64,000 bases of DNA from Begonia masoniana (taxonomy: Eukaryota; Streptophyta; Magnoliopsida; Cucurbitales; Begoniaceae): assembly GCA_022432975.1 (NCBI GenBank), contig CM039502.1, positions 26,334,996-26,398,995 on the forward strand, read 5' to 3'. Positions 23,122-34,696 of the stretch are shown piece by piece. Made by a program: the position numbers and the translations under genes. Numbering within the stretch: the stretch's first letter is position 1; each line of letters opens with the position of its first letter. Under the pieces are notes generated by a model that was given only the letters and a program-made list of their open reading frames with translations, searched no databases and was not told the DNA's origin.

Positions 23122-23995
23122 TGAAGAACCATCGGGAACTCCTCTGGAAAAAACCAAGAGTTCTGCGTTCGCTCGCCTACCCTCCCGCGATCATCGCCCC
23201 TCCCTTTCGTTTCTTCGACGCCTTTTCATTTTCCTGCACACCACGTTCACATACACAACTCTTCCTTCACCATTCTTCCTTCATCTATTCACCTCTAACA
23301 TTTCTTACATCGCCACAATAGATTTCAACATAAAAATCACCCATATCTGTTAACAATTCTCCATAATCTGCCACTAAAACCAACCTCGAGACGTATTAAA
23401 ACGAATAGTCAATTTGTTAGAAACGGTTTGGTAATGGCGTATTATGATTATTAGCGTTATTGAACTAAATAAGGGATGCATTTGTTAGTTGGGTAGAAAA
23501 CCGAGTAATTTGAAGGTTTTGGAGAAGATCCCATTAAGGAGTTTGTGATTTGTAAGCGTAAGTTGTTCTTTTTTTTTTTTTTTTTGAAAACGATAGATAA
23601 AAACAGATGAGTAAGAACTAAGTTAGAAGAGAAAACTCAGCTATACTTGAACATTTTAAAATTATACCTTGAACAACTACTCGCCACCAACAAGAGAAAA
23701 CGTTGAGGTTCAGATCTTTCTGGGTTTCCATTGCTGAACTGAAATATGATTAACAGAGAACAGGAGAAGAAGTCAATATGAAATCGTAAAACTAAAAGTT
23801 TTCCATGGCAATGTCCATTTTTTTAATTTAATTTTTAAACTTCTAACGAACAAAACATGCTGGAGAAAGACAAACCATATTATAATTTATCCTCAACTGA
23901 GATCATTCCAAATTAAAACGATAATTAGGATTTGAACTCCCAATATTTTATCAATCATTTCGACGCCATGGCGTAGTCGTATCACTGTAAACATA
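23122..23995. other. Unassigned sequence between gap and copia element
   Basis: The first ~250 bp are relatively GC-rich and pyrimidine-rich (CTACCCTCCCGCGATCATCG) and could be a leader or LTR end. A poly-T run lies at 23570-23585. No gene or repeat family can be assigned. Confidence 0.4.
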
Positions 23996-24300
23996 ATTAT
24001 ACCGATCTAACATGCTTTACATACGAAAACTAAAGCGTTTAGATCGAAGTGCGGAAATAATCGATTTACCTCCGGTCATTGATGTTAAAACAGAGACTGC
24101 TACTTTCTCTCCTTGAAAAGTCTCTTTTAATATTTTCTTATCTCTACTGATAGTGTATTTTATTTCTAAAGGAGATGGCAGAAATAGGGATCCTCAACAG
24201 CAAAAATACCCTTTATTTATAACTTCATCCATCAAGAAGTTATCAAATGGCCCACTTGGTCTGCGTTTCACATTATTACTTTCGTAAGATAATACAATAC
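23996..24300 (-). repeat. 3' LTR of copia element 1
   Basis: Aligns with 37297-37527 through CGTTTAGATCGAAGTGCGGAAATAA and TTCATCAAGAAGTTATC-type blocks, with many substitutions and small indels. The low edge is set by TGTAAAC at 23996. The high edge is uncertain because the partner LTR is truncated at 37527. Confidence 0.7.
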
Positions 24301-24523
24301 ATGAATCATAGCGATAAATTTTCTTAATTTAATTGATAATTATTTTCCATGTATCACAATGTATTATATTTCTTCTTTATTGCTCATAAACTTAATGAAT
24401 AAACCCTGTGTTTATTCTAGATCCAATGTTTTAGTATATTTCTCAAACTTAATGTGTACACAACAATATGAACATAAAAAATATCACAAAAAGAGTTGTA
24501 AATATTCATTCTAATAACGAAAA

Positions 24524-27500
24524 ATTACATAGAGGAACCAAGTCTCATTTTAACTACATGATCTTTAAATTTCAACGGTGGCATGCTCTTAGTTAAAAGA
24601 TCGGCAACCATCAATTCAGTTCTAATGCGTTCGATGACCACTATGGCATCCTTAACACATTCTTTTATGGCTAAATACTTAATGTCGATATGCTTACTTC
24701 AACTTCCACTTTTGTTGTTTTTAGCCATAAAGACCGCAACTGAATTGTCGCAATATATCTTCAGCGGCCTATGAATAGAATCCACGATTTTAAGCCCTGA
24801 ATTGAAACTCTTCATCCACACCATGCGAAGTAGCCTCAAAACACGATGAACTCAGCGTCCATAGTGGATGTGGCAGTCAAGCTCTGTTTTGCACTTCTCC
24901 AAGATATAGTTCCACCAGCAAACATAAAAATGTATCATAATGTTGTTTTACGAGAATCAACGCAACCATTAAATTCTGAATCAGAGTAGCTAATCACATC
25001 CAAACAATCAGTCTGTTTATAGGTAAACATGTAATCTTTGGTTCCTTGAAGGTACCATATAACTTTCTTTGCAACAGTCTAGTGGTCTTTACCTAGGTTA
25101 CTCTAGTATCGACCTAATATCCCAACAACAAATGCAATGTCAGATCTTGTGCAGACCTGAGCATATATCAAGCTTCCAATAACTAAAGCACATGGAATGC
25201 TCTTCATTTGCTCTCTCTCAATATCATTCTTCAGGCACTAGTTCTCATGGAACCTTTCACAATAGGAGATACACTAGGTGAACAATGTTTCATCTGATAT
25301 CTCTCTAAAAATTTATTGATATAATTTTCCTAAGACAATCCCAAGCAACTTCGAAATCTGTCTCGATGAATCTTAATACCAATGACATATAAAGCATCAC
25401 TCATGTCCTTCATATCCTAATTTTCAGAGAAAAATTATTTCACCTCATGCAATAAACCTTTATCATTAGATGCAAGTAAAATATCATCCACATATAGGAC
25501 TAAAAAACAATTTTTTTCTCCCACTAACCTTCTGGTATATACATTGATCCATAATATTCTCTACGAAACTGAATGTAGAGATAATATTATGAAACTTAAA
25601 GTACCACTGACGGGAAATTTGTTTCAATCCATATATGGATTTCTTAAGCTTGCTCCTTAAATGCTCACCGCTCACCTTCACTAGAATAAAATACTTCAGG
25701 TTGTTTTATATAAACCTTTTCCTCTAGATCTCCATTGAGAAAAACCGTTTTCACATCCATTTGTTGCAACTCAGAATCAAAATATGCAACAAATGTCAAA
25801 ATTATGCGAAGAGAATCTTTCTTAGATACAGGAGAAAAAGTCTCATTGTAATCGATTCCTTCTTTTTGTATGAATCTTTTAGCAACAATTCATGCTTTAT
25901 ATATTTCGATGTGCTCAATTTTCTTAGTTTTAAAGGCCCATTTACATCCTATGATTTTTACACCATCAGGCAACTTGACAAGATCTCAGACTCCATTTGA
26001 ATTCATAGAATTCATTTCTTTTTGCATATCATCATACCATAAACTTGATTCACAACAACTTATGACATGTGAAAACTTCTAGGGATTATTTTTTGCTCCA
26101 ATATTGTAGTCCGAGTCCTGTCAATACGCTACATAGTCACTAGGAATAGCTTATTTTCTTTCTATAGTATATCTCCTTAGTGTCGTACCGACATTTTCTT
26201 GAAAAATTTGTTGTTCAATAGATTGATCAACAATATCAGGAACTTCCTCAAGAACTTGATCGATTGGATCATTATCAACAGTTTGTTGAATATCATTTAT
26301 TGATCATATAACACTCAATTAAGTTGTAGGAGTGTTATGCACAAAAATCAATCTGTCACTTGACCTAGAGGGTTGAACATGAACGTGATCTCATTCAGAA
26401 AAAATATCTTGAAATTAATCACTCTCACTAATCAAGTCATTCTCAAGAAATTTAGCATTTTTTGATTCCACAATCCTAGTGTTGTGAGATGGACACTAGA
26501 AGCTATATTACTTAGACCTCTCGGCATACCAATGAAATAGTCACTAATGGTCATTGGTTTTAGTTTCTTTTCTTGTAGATTATAAACTCTAACTTTAGAC
26601 GGCCATCCCCAAATGCGTATATGTCGCAAACTCGATTTCCAACATTTTCATAACTCAAATGGTGTCTTTTCCACAGCTTTGGTCGAAATTTGATTTAATA
26701 TATACACTATCATCTTGAGTGCATTAGGCCACAAAGAAATCAGGAAGTTTGGAGTTGCTACGCATACTCCTCACCATGTCCAATAATGTTCGATTTCTTT
26801 TTTCTGTCACACCATTCTGATCTAGAGAACCGGGCATGGTGTATTGAGCAACAATACCGTGCTCCTAAAGAAATCTAGCAAACGGCCAGGTGTTTGTCCA
26901 TCGTCAGTGTATCTACCGTAATATTCTTCACCTTTATCAGTCCTCACGATCTTAATTTACATACCGCATTATTTCTCTACTTCGACCTTGAAAATCTTAA
27001 AGACATCTAAAATGTCATTTTTATTCTGAAGCAAGTAGAGATACATGTATCGTGAGTAATCATCAATAAAAGAGATGAAGTATTTCAGACCGTTTGAGTC
27101 CATGACCGGACTACAAATATGTGAATGTATGATCTCTAATACCTTATAACTTCTCTTTGCATCTTTCTTAGATACGTTGGTCTGCGTTCCATTAATAAAG
27201 TTCAAACAGGTATCAAAATCAATAAAGTCTAAAGTACTAAATATTTTATCATCTACCAATCTCTTAATTATCTGTATGAAGATATGACCCAATCTTTGGT
27301 GCTACAACTTAGAAGAACTCTCATCTATAACACATCGTTCACACCAGCGTGAATATGCATAACATTATTAGTGGTATCATTTTGTAAATCAATAGAAAAA
27401 GATCATCAGACATTATATCATTTCTAACAAGATCAAATTTGTAAAATAAACTAAAGTTTACATCTTAAAAAGTAAAGGAAAACCTCAAAAGTACAAGTCT

Positions 27501-27599
27501 TGAAACTGAAATTAAATTTCTAGAAAAACTATGAACGTACAAAGTCTTTTCCAAAATCAAAACAAAACCACCACTGAGAACTAAATTGCATGTTCCAAC
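24524..27599 (-). pseudogene. Copia pol remnant: integrase, reverse transcriptase, RNase H
   Basis: Read on the minus strand from 27599 downwards in several frames: end of protease and a linker with F-S-R-N-L-I-S-V, a gag-pre-integrase segment, then integrase with F-I-D-D-Y-S-R-Y near 27060. An integrase C-terminal part with V-H-I-R-x-W-G-W-P follows near 26610, then reverse transcriptase fragments with K-S-I-Y-G-L-K-Q near 25640. Last come RNase H with a C-D-N-S motif and K-H-I-D-I-K-Y, and a C-terminus reading M-P-P-L-K-F-K-D-H-V. Each part is separated by stops and small frame changes. The element cannot make its own enzymes. Confidence 0.8.
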
Positions 27600-29239
27600 T
27601 AGGGGTGGGCAGAACTGGACCGGACTGGACCGTCGGTTCAGTCCGGTTCTTGGGCGATTTTTGGGGTATTCGAACAGGTTCCCGGTTCCCAGACACATGG
27701 GACCGAAACCGCGGTCCACGGTCCCGATTCTGTTGCTCACAGATTTTGAGCAGTTCAATATAGTAGAATGAACTGACTTTTTTTTATGCAGCTTTTTCTT
27801 TTCTTTTCTTTTCTTTCTTACTCTAATTGTAAATGATTGAACTGACTTAATTGGTGTTTGATTATACAGTTGTATTTTTTTTCTTTACAGACAAAAATCT
27901 ACTGCTTCTTTTCAGAAATCTTCCTTTGTTTTAAGACTGTTTTCAGCAGGGTTCCTTGAAGCATCCATTGCCAGGACTGAACTTCCATTTCTAATGTGCA
28001 AGATGATCTGAATTTGGAGAAAATTCATGAGTTCTTCAACCAAAAGAACCATGGATTTTATTGTGTTTGTTTTGCACTTTGATTTTCACCATGCTATCAT
28101 CAATCTAAGTTTTATCGCTTGGACTTCGGAGTTCGGAAGTTTTTTCACCATGCAATTTTTATATAAAAAAATAAAAAATTAAAATAACATTCGGGAGGAA
28201 CCGGTACCGAACCGGGAATCGGACCGTATTTCGGTCCGGTTCCTCATGGGACCGGTTCCGGTCCTAAGAACCAAAATCCCGAAATGTCTGGTCCGGTCCA
28301 GTTCTTGTGACAGCCCAAATCCGGAACCCGATTGGAGTTCGGGATCGGAGCCATCACTCCGGGACAGATAACAGGAAACGGTGACTATTTTTTTGAACAT
28401 AGACAAAACATGGAGCAGAACATCAGGAACAGTCTGAACGTTTTCGAAATCTTAAAACTTCGCAGAGAGAGAGAGTGTTCTCTGGAGTAGAAATTTAAAA
28501 CAGGTTTCAATAATGGATAACAGAACAGAAATTAGCATAAGGCTGGCGGAGGAGGAAATAAAATTCTTAAAACATTTCACACAGTATACTCCTCCTGAAG
28601 TTGAAGTCTGGAAAACATGAAAACAGGAAACAGAATGCAAGGGCACATTGAAAATAGATTACAGAAATACATGGCAGAAGTAAAACGGGAAAAAAGATTG
28701 ATATTTGAAAACAAACAGAAAGAACAGGAATAAACTGAGGCAAACAGAAGAAATATTTAAACATAAACAGGATGAGCTTTTCAAAGTAAACTCTTGAACT
28801 TTTGAGAGGAGGGGAAGAACATTCCCTGTATTCGAATATAAAACGGGAAAAACACTGTAAACGTATCTACAATCAGAAGGAAGAACAAATAATAGAAGAA
28901 GATCGAGGCAGAAAACAGAATGTGAAGTCGGAAAACTTAGGTTAAAGACTGGCGGAAGACTTAGTTTAAAGCAAGAAAACAGAAAGAATGGAATTAAACT
29001 GAAGTGGAAGAAGGAATTAAAACTAGGCAGAAGACATGGATACCGTCGGAAGACATAGGCAGAAATTTGAAAAGTACAGGAGGGAATGTAAAAAGAATTT
29101 AAATAACAGTTATTCATGGCGGCAGGAAAACAGGAAATATTGGCGGAAGACTTAAAGCTATCGGTGGATTTCAGTTACGACAAAGAATGAGCAGGGTTCA
29201 GCGTAAGAGGCTGAGTAAAACTGGGCGGAAGACTTATGC

Positions 29240-29592
29240 TGACGTCAGACGGAAGACATAAGTAAACTGGCAGAAGACTTGGATGACGTCAGCGGGAAGA
29301 CGTAGTTTTAAACTAGGCGGAAGACTTATGCTGACGTCAGACGGATGATGGGTGACGTCAGGCGGAAGATACAGGCGGCAGACGTAATCGGATGAGGTGA
29401 TGACGTCAGCCGGAGGATAGATGACGTCAACCAGAAGATACAGGCATTTAAACGAAATCTGCAGAAGGTGATGACGTCAGCCGGAAGATGGGTGACGTCA
29501 GCCGGAAGATACAGACAGCAGACAACACCGGATGAGATGATGACATCATCGGATGAGATAATTGAACTGGGCGGTGGAGGTGGGTGACGTCA
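29240..29592. promoter_or_regulatory. Cluster of nine TGACGTCA palindromes
   Basis: Perfect 8-bp sites start at 29240, 29284, 29332, 29353, 29401, 29422, 29472, 29493 and 29585. TGACGTCA is the core bound by plant bZIP factors such as the TGA class (established). They are embedded in repeats of the GGCGGAAGA or GCCGGAAGAT type. Whether they act as an enhancer is inference. Confidence 0.7.
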
Positions 29593-30964
29593 CCGGTGGA
29601 TGCAATTTTACAATAGACAGAATTTGCATTTTTCTCCGGTGGATTGAATAAGACAAAATGTGAACAGTGACTATCGGTGGATGTACACTTAAAACAACAG
29701 TGAACGTGATTCGGAAGATGCCGTTTAAAGGGGGCAGAATTTGACAACTTTTGACAGGATCATTTACAAACAGAAAACCTCAAAACCGATTCAAAACACA
29801 TGATTTTGAACATGTCTGAAAACACGACAGTAACTTAAGAAAATCAAGCTGCATGGACAACTCTAAAACCAGAAATCATCCATGCACAGATTAACAGAAA
29901 ATATCCCAAACAATTCCTGAATATTTCAGAACATAATTAACTGTCAAATACAGTGCAAACAGAAGGTATGAAAATTATAGACTTTCAATACCGGAATTCA
30001 AAACAATATTGTAAAACGTACTCTACAATATACAGATTCAATGAAACAGACTGCATGGATAGTTCCAAAACCAGAAGTCATCCATGCACAAACAAACTAA
30101 CAGAAATGTCCTCAAACAATTTTAGAAACATTCAGAATATAAACTTAACTGTCGAATACAGTGGTCTCTAAAACTGAGGCATCAGAACTTGTACACTGTT
30201 TCAAAATCTGAGGGACAGTACAGGACTTAACATATAATTACAGAATTTACCAAAAGATGAGTTTTCTACCGATTTTTTAACACAAAAATCAGGATTTCAG
30301 AAAAACTTTACAGAAACCTCTGAACAGGAATCATATCTGACTGCAGCAACCAAACCCCCATGAGCTCGATCCACCAGCAACTAATCATCAGACTGAGGCA
30401 CAAAGTCCTCATTTTCGGGTTCAGTACCTACATCAGAGAGTTCACCTATGAGTCTAAAACTCAGTAAGAACATATAGATATGCAGTGATGCAAAATATCA
30501 TGCATGCGGTTTTCAGAAATACAGTGACAGTACAGAGCATTAAGTTACAGTGGCAGTAGAATTAAGTGGAGCTTATAGGGGAACTGACAAACAGTGGGGG
30601 AGGGGGAGGGTGCACTATCAGGCACATTCAGGGATATAGTACAGTAAACGGTAAACAGTAAACAGTTCTGTGGCCAGTCCCCATCTCGCACTTAACCTGG
30701 TACATTTCAGTCGGATTTTATCTTATTAGTTTCAAACAGTGTACATAAAACATTTGCATGTCTTTCAGAGAAAACGTGTATTCATGAACGGTGCTTGAAC
30801 TTAAACAGGCAGACAACAGAAATAAGACAACAGAAGGTAAATCGAAGCCAGACATTTCAGAACATAGACTATAACCTTTCTACCCAAAACAACCCGACAA
30901 AACAGGAAACCTAGTACCTCCGTGATGTAGGGCCTTAAGGGCCAACCTACGGTTATGAACTTAC

Positions 30965-31012
30965 CTGTTTGCTGCGGAGTTGATGTTCTGATCGTCTCGG
31001 TAATGCACGAAC
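30965..31012 (-). other. Candidate LTR leader mini-exon (48 nt)
   Basis: Minus strand: acceptor ATGTACAG, 48 nt beginning GTTCGTGCAT and ending AAACAG, then donor GTAAGTTCAT. An upstream donor GCAAAG|GTAAAC has its GT at 31212-31211. The hairpin GGCC-CTTAA-GGCC at 30943-30931 lies 21 nt past the second donor. Confidence 0.5.
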
Positions 31013-31633
31013 CTGTACATGCACATTCAGAAAATAAACAAGATGCAAAATGTTTACTACATACACTCCTGACTCCATTCAGACTTTTAGAAAACAATCC
31101 AACATGTTTTCATCCAAGGACAGTGAGTTTTTTCCGAAATGTCTTAACCCTAAACTTCAACAAAACTCACATTTTAACTTGTCCAACTTCATTAGCATAA
31201 GTAGATGTTTACCTTTGCTGAAGAAAATAGAAGAAAAGAGGAGAGATGAAGTCTTCTAGAAAGGTTTGAATCGCCAGAAAGAGAAGAAACAGAGAAGGAA
31301 ATGGAAAGAGCAGAGAAGAGAAAGTGAGGGTTTCACGTAGGAGGGGAGAGAAAAGAGTATGGCTTCTTCGACAAGTTTGCCAAGTGTCAATCATCCATTT
31401 GATTTCTCCTACCAACCTTAATTTCTTCCTAATTTGCCCTTCCATGCATTTCTAACTAAATGAATCATGGTTTAGTTTTCCACTAAACATCCCAACAATT
31501 TCGCTAACACATACGCCATATTAATATAAACCTAACCTCGTTCGACAATTCGAGGGATAATTTTCTGATCGAAAATGCCGGGTGTTACAGTTCTAATCGG
31601 GAACCAGACCGAACCGGACCGTGCCCACCCCTA

Positions 31634-31825
31634 ATTCCAACAATTTTCACATGTGAAAGCATCTTGCTTCCTGAATAGATGCTAAGTTCACTTCCCACTA
31701 GTTTCTGAAGGTTTTGTATACCCTGCAAGGTATTTGAAATATGGATTGTAGAACAAGAATCAATCCACTATGTGTTATTAATAATATGAGCCATGTTAGA
31801 TTCATAGCAAACAAATGAGGCTAGT
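31634..31825 (-). pseudogene. Copia protease remnant
   Basis: The minus-strand frame has W-I-D-S-C-S-T-I-H-I-S, corresponding to the copia protease active-site region W-x-x-D-S-G-A-T-x-H. The Gly of the D-S-G active site is Cys, so it is inactive. The frame continues across the hAT element at 27599, confirming that the hAT element interrupted one copia gene. Confidence 0.7.
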
Positions 31826-33982
31826 TGTAACACCCGGTTTATTAGAATTAAAATAACCTATTAATCTTCTAAGCGTGAATTTTATAGAATGAAATTAGGG
31901 GTAAAATCAATTAGGTTAATGAGTAACTAAGTGAGGGCATAAGGGTAATTGTCAATTTATGTTATGGATAACATATTTAAGGAAAGATTGAATGAGGTAT
32001 AGCCGTCATACTCATTTCACTCTCGGTTTTCAGCTCAACCCAGCAGAGCTCTCTAGGCGATTTCCTCACAGATTCCTCCAACCAAGGTGAGTTTAGATTC
32101 GATTAATTGCTGATTTTAGTACCTAGGTAGCTTAAGGATCCCAATGTATGCATTTTGATAATGTTGCGAGTGAGAGATTCTGCTTGAGGATTAGAGCAGA
32201 ATCGGGAATGTTAGATAAATAGAAATGCCAAACCAACTCCTTAGATTTCTGAATAGCTTAGATTAAGGTTTAACATTCTGTTTATGAATATAGGTGAACA
32301 AACCCCGAAGTAGCTCTTAACCGAGCATTTGCTAGGAATCCAGGTAAGTGAAGTTTGCTTGTGCCTTCGGGCCTACATCACAGAACATTAGGATTTTTGT
32401 GTGTTTGAATGTTTTCCTGTTTCATGCATCATATATTTGAAAGTATACGAAAATGAGTTTACATGTTTTGATATAGTGAGGAAGTGAACATTCTGAAGTG
32501 ATTTATGTGAAACATTTTCTGTTAAGGGAACTAATCCAACCCTTAATGCGCCAGGGATCATACTTTGGGAAAACTGATCCAACTCCCAATTTCGAAGTGG
32601 ATCTGAACATTGATCAGTATATATATATTCACTGTTAGGAGAATTAATCCAACTCCTAATGAGACAGGGATGTTCATACTTTGGGAGAGGTGATTCAACT
32701 CCCAATTTAGAGAGGAATCCGATTATAACGATGAATATGTAACAGAGATGAGAAAAGTAGAAACTGCATATTAGGATATTGTGTTTTCAGCTTTTCATAC
32801 ATTTTTGCTTTACTTGCTTAGCCTTAGGCTAATAGATGAGTTTTGTGATGTAGGTGTCGTGAATTCATCAGGTGAATTTCCTGAGTTTGCGGATGAATAG
32901 ATGAGGTTGGAGGAGCACCTTCATGCTACTGATTTAGTGTCTGGTGAGGCGGTTTAACTGGTGTCTGTTGAAGGGAAGGTTTAATGAATTAAGTCTCAGT
33001 TGAGTGGTTGTTGAGTCTCTTTTCCTAATGACAGAAGTAGTTCTGATGTTTAATGTTTTTGAATATATTTTGAAGTTTCTGATAATTACATTCTATTGGT
33101 TTTAACATTTGTTTTTACTGAATTTCGAGAAATGTAGGGATTTGAATGGTTTAAAGTGTTTTCAGTACCATGTGTAAGTTTTCTCTGGCAGACAAAGTTG
33201 TTTTTGACTTAGTTTTGTTCTCTATCGGTAGATGATGTCTATCGGTAGAGGTTGAGTTATAGTTTTGTTCTCTATCGGTAGAGGACATCTACCGGTAGAT
33301 GTTGAGTTGTTGTTAAGTCATTTATCGGAAAAGTCTTTAGTGTGCCATCGGAAGGTGTAGGATTGTGGTACCGGTAGAAAAGGGTGTTACGTTTTGTCGT
33401 TAGTAATCGGTATATGAAGCTCATCCTGTCGGAAGAAGTATTGTGAAATTTTGTTGTTTTGTCATCGGCAGAAGTAGTCTGCTGACGTCATCGGTAGGTG
33501 AAGCTGTGTGTGCAGTCGTGCTGACTTCATCGGCAGATGGAGTTGTGTTGACTTCATCGGCAGATGTGGAGTATAGTTATGTTGACTGTCGGAAGATGTC
33601 TTTGTTTTATTTATCTTCTGTTGTACACGTCATCGGTAGATGCAGTCTACCGAGTGATATCCTTGTTGTACACGTCATCGGCAGAAGCCTTCTGTTTTCT
33701 GTTCTGCTCTTTCCGTTGACTGGTCGTCGGTAGATGTGTTTGTCTGTTGAGATTTTCCCGAGTATTCTATATTTAAATCTTTTATTTTCCTTGGCCGATT
33801 ACTTCTTAACAATTTCAACGATCATTTCAATAATATCTTTCACAGTATTGCTTAGCTTATTTGTTTAAAGGATTTCCGCTGCAAGTTTTCCGCTGCAAGT
33901 TTTAAAGTTTATTATTCAAAATTTTTAGCCACGTTCGAGTATTTGAGTAACAAACCGGGTTCAGAAAACCCGGGGCGTTACA
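31826..33982 (+). mobile_element. Solo LTR, gypsy family B, plus orientation
   Basis: It runs from TGTAACACCCGG to CGGGGCGTTACA, flanked by a perfect target duplication CTAGT (31821-31825 and 33983-33987). This is the reverse orientation of the other family-B LTRs in the window. It holds a TATA-like ATATTTAAGG near 31968, leader splice signals, and CGGTAGATG-type repeats at 33190-33740. It separates the gag and protease remnants of copia element 1. Confidence 0.92.
32294..32343 (+). other. Candidate LTR leader mini-exon (50 nt)
   Basis: Donor CCAAG|GTGAGT ends exon 1 at 32086. Acceptor GAATATAG ends at 32293, so intron 1 would be 207 nt. The 50-nt block ends ATCCAG and is followed by donor GTAAGTGAAG. 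The hairpin GCC-TTCG-GGC lies at 32363-32372, 19 nt after the donor. Confidence 0.6.
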
Positions 33983-34696
33983 CTAGTGAACCTTTCTTTT
34001 CAAGCCATGACTTAAATTTGGTGCAATCTTTCTTTATGTGTCATTTCTTATCACAGAAATAGCACTCGATTTCCTTTCTTGATTTCACCAGATTGAATCG
34101 GTAGTTTACCTTTCCCCTTATATTTCTTTTTGGCTTGTGTCTTTTTCTTTTCATAGGTCGTCATGAATGCACTATCACCTTTTTCCATAACCAGTCTTCT
34201 TTCCTCTTGAACACACATGGTCATAAGTTCATTAATAGACTATTTATCCTTATGTTTGTTGTAAGAGATCTTAAAAGGACCGTATGCTATGAAAGAGTAT
34301 TAAGAATATAGTGCATCAGAAAGAATCAGACATATCAACCTCAAGTGTCTTAAGTTGAGCCACAATGTCTCTCTTCTGCATAATATGCTCACGCACACTT
34401 GTAACTGAAGTGAGCCTTAAAGATGCAAATTTCATAATGAGAGTATTGACAAATTCCTTATCTGAAGTCTCATATTGTATTTCTATAGCCTTCAACAATG
34501 CCATAATATCATTATGTTGTTCGACACCACGAATACCAACAGCGATCTTAGTCTTTATGAACATCGCACTAAGGCGATTTGAATGTTCCCAACGTTTATA
34601 AAGAGCAAGATCATCTGGAGTGCTGGTTGAAGTAATAACTAGTCTTTTTTCGTATGACATAATCGATGTCCATACACCCAAATGAAGAAAAATCAT
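33983..34696 (-). pseudogene. Copia gag remnant with zinc knuckle
   Basis: A minus frame from 34696 to 34316 (126 codons) matches the central part of a copia-type gag (L-Y-K-R-W near its start, then T-S-V-T-S-V-R-E-H-I). After stops, the stretch to 33983 contains C-Y-F-C-D-K-K-W-H-I-K-K-D-C, a CX2CX4HX4C zinc knuckle. The family-B solo LTR interrupts it at 33982. Decayed. Confidence 0.75.

Larger units (their letters stand above)
28306..31589 (-). mobile_element. Solo LTR, gypsy family C (3.3 kb)
   Basis: It runs from TGTGACAGCCC to CCGGGTGTTACA and is flanked by a perfect target duplication GTTCT (28301-28305 and 31590-31594). Minus orientation is inferred from the TGTAACACCCGG start on the reverse strand. 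It contains the candidate leader mini-exon, a 4-bp-stem hairpin and nine TGACGTCA palindromes. The 152-aa and shorter frames inside are not supported as genes. Confidence 0.92.
27600..31633. mobile_element. Non-autonomous hAT-like transposon, copy 1 (holds a solo LTR)
   Basis: Terminal inverted repeats TAGGGGTGGGCA (27600-27611) and TGCCCACCCCTA (31622-31633) are flanked by GTTCCAAC (27592-27599) and ATTCCAAC (31634-31641), an 8-bp duplication with one mismatch, the size typical of hAT elements. Subterminal regions are full of GGTCCGG/CCGGACC motifs. Without the nested LTR (28306-31589 plus one 5-bp duplicate) it is about 745 bp, with no transposase. It sits in the protease region of copia element 1. 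Confidence 0.85.

Noticed and set aside
22444..23353. Long open frames on both strands (up to 256 codons) over the 21-bp array
   Set aside because: The period is a multiple of three, so any stop-free frame stays open; the frames run through the N gap and encode only short repeats.
28452..29117. Three overlapping Phe/Leu/Ser-rich frames, up to 152 codons
   Set aside because: Compositional frames inside the family-C solo LTR, with no domains and no support from related LTRs.
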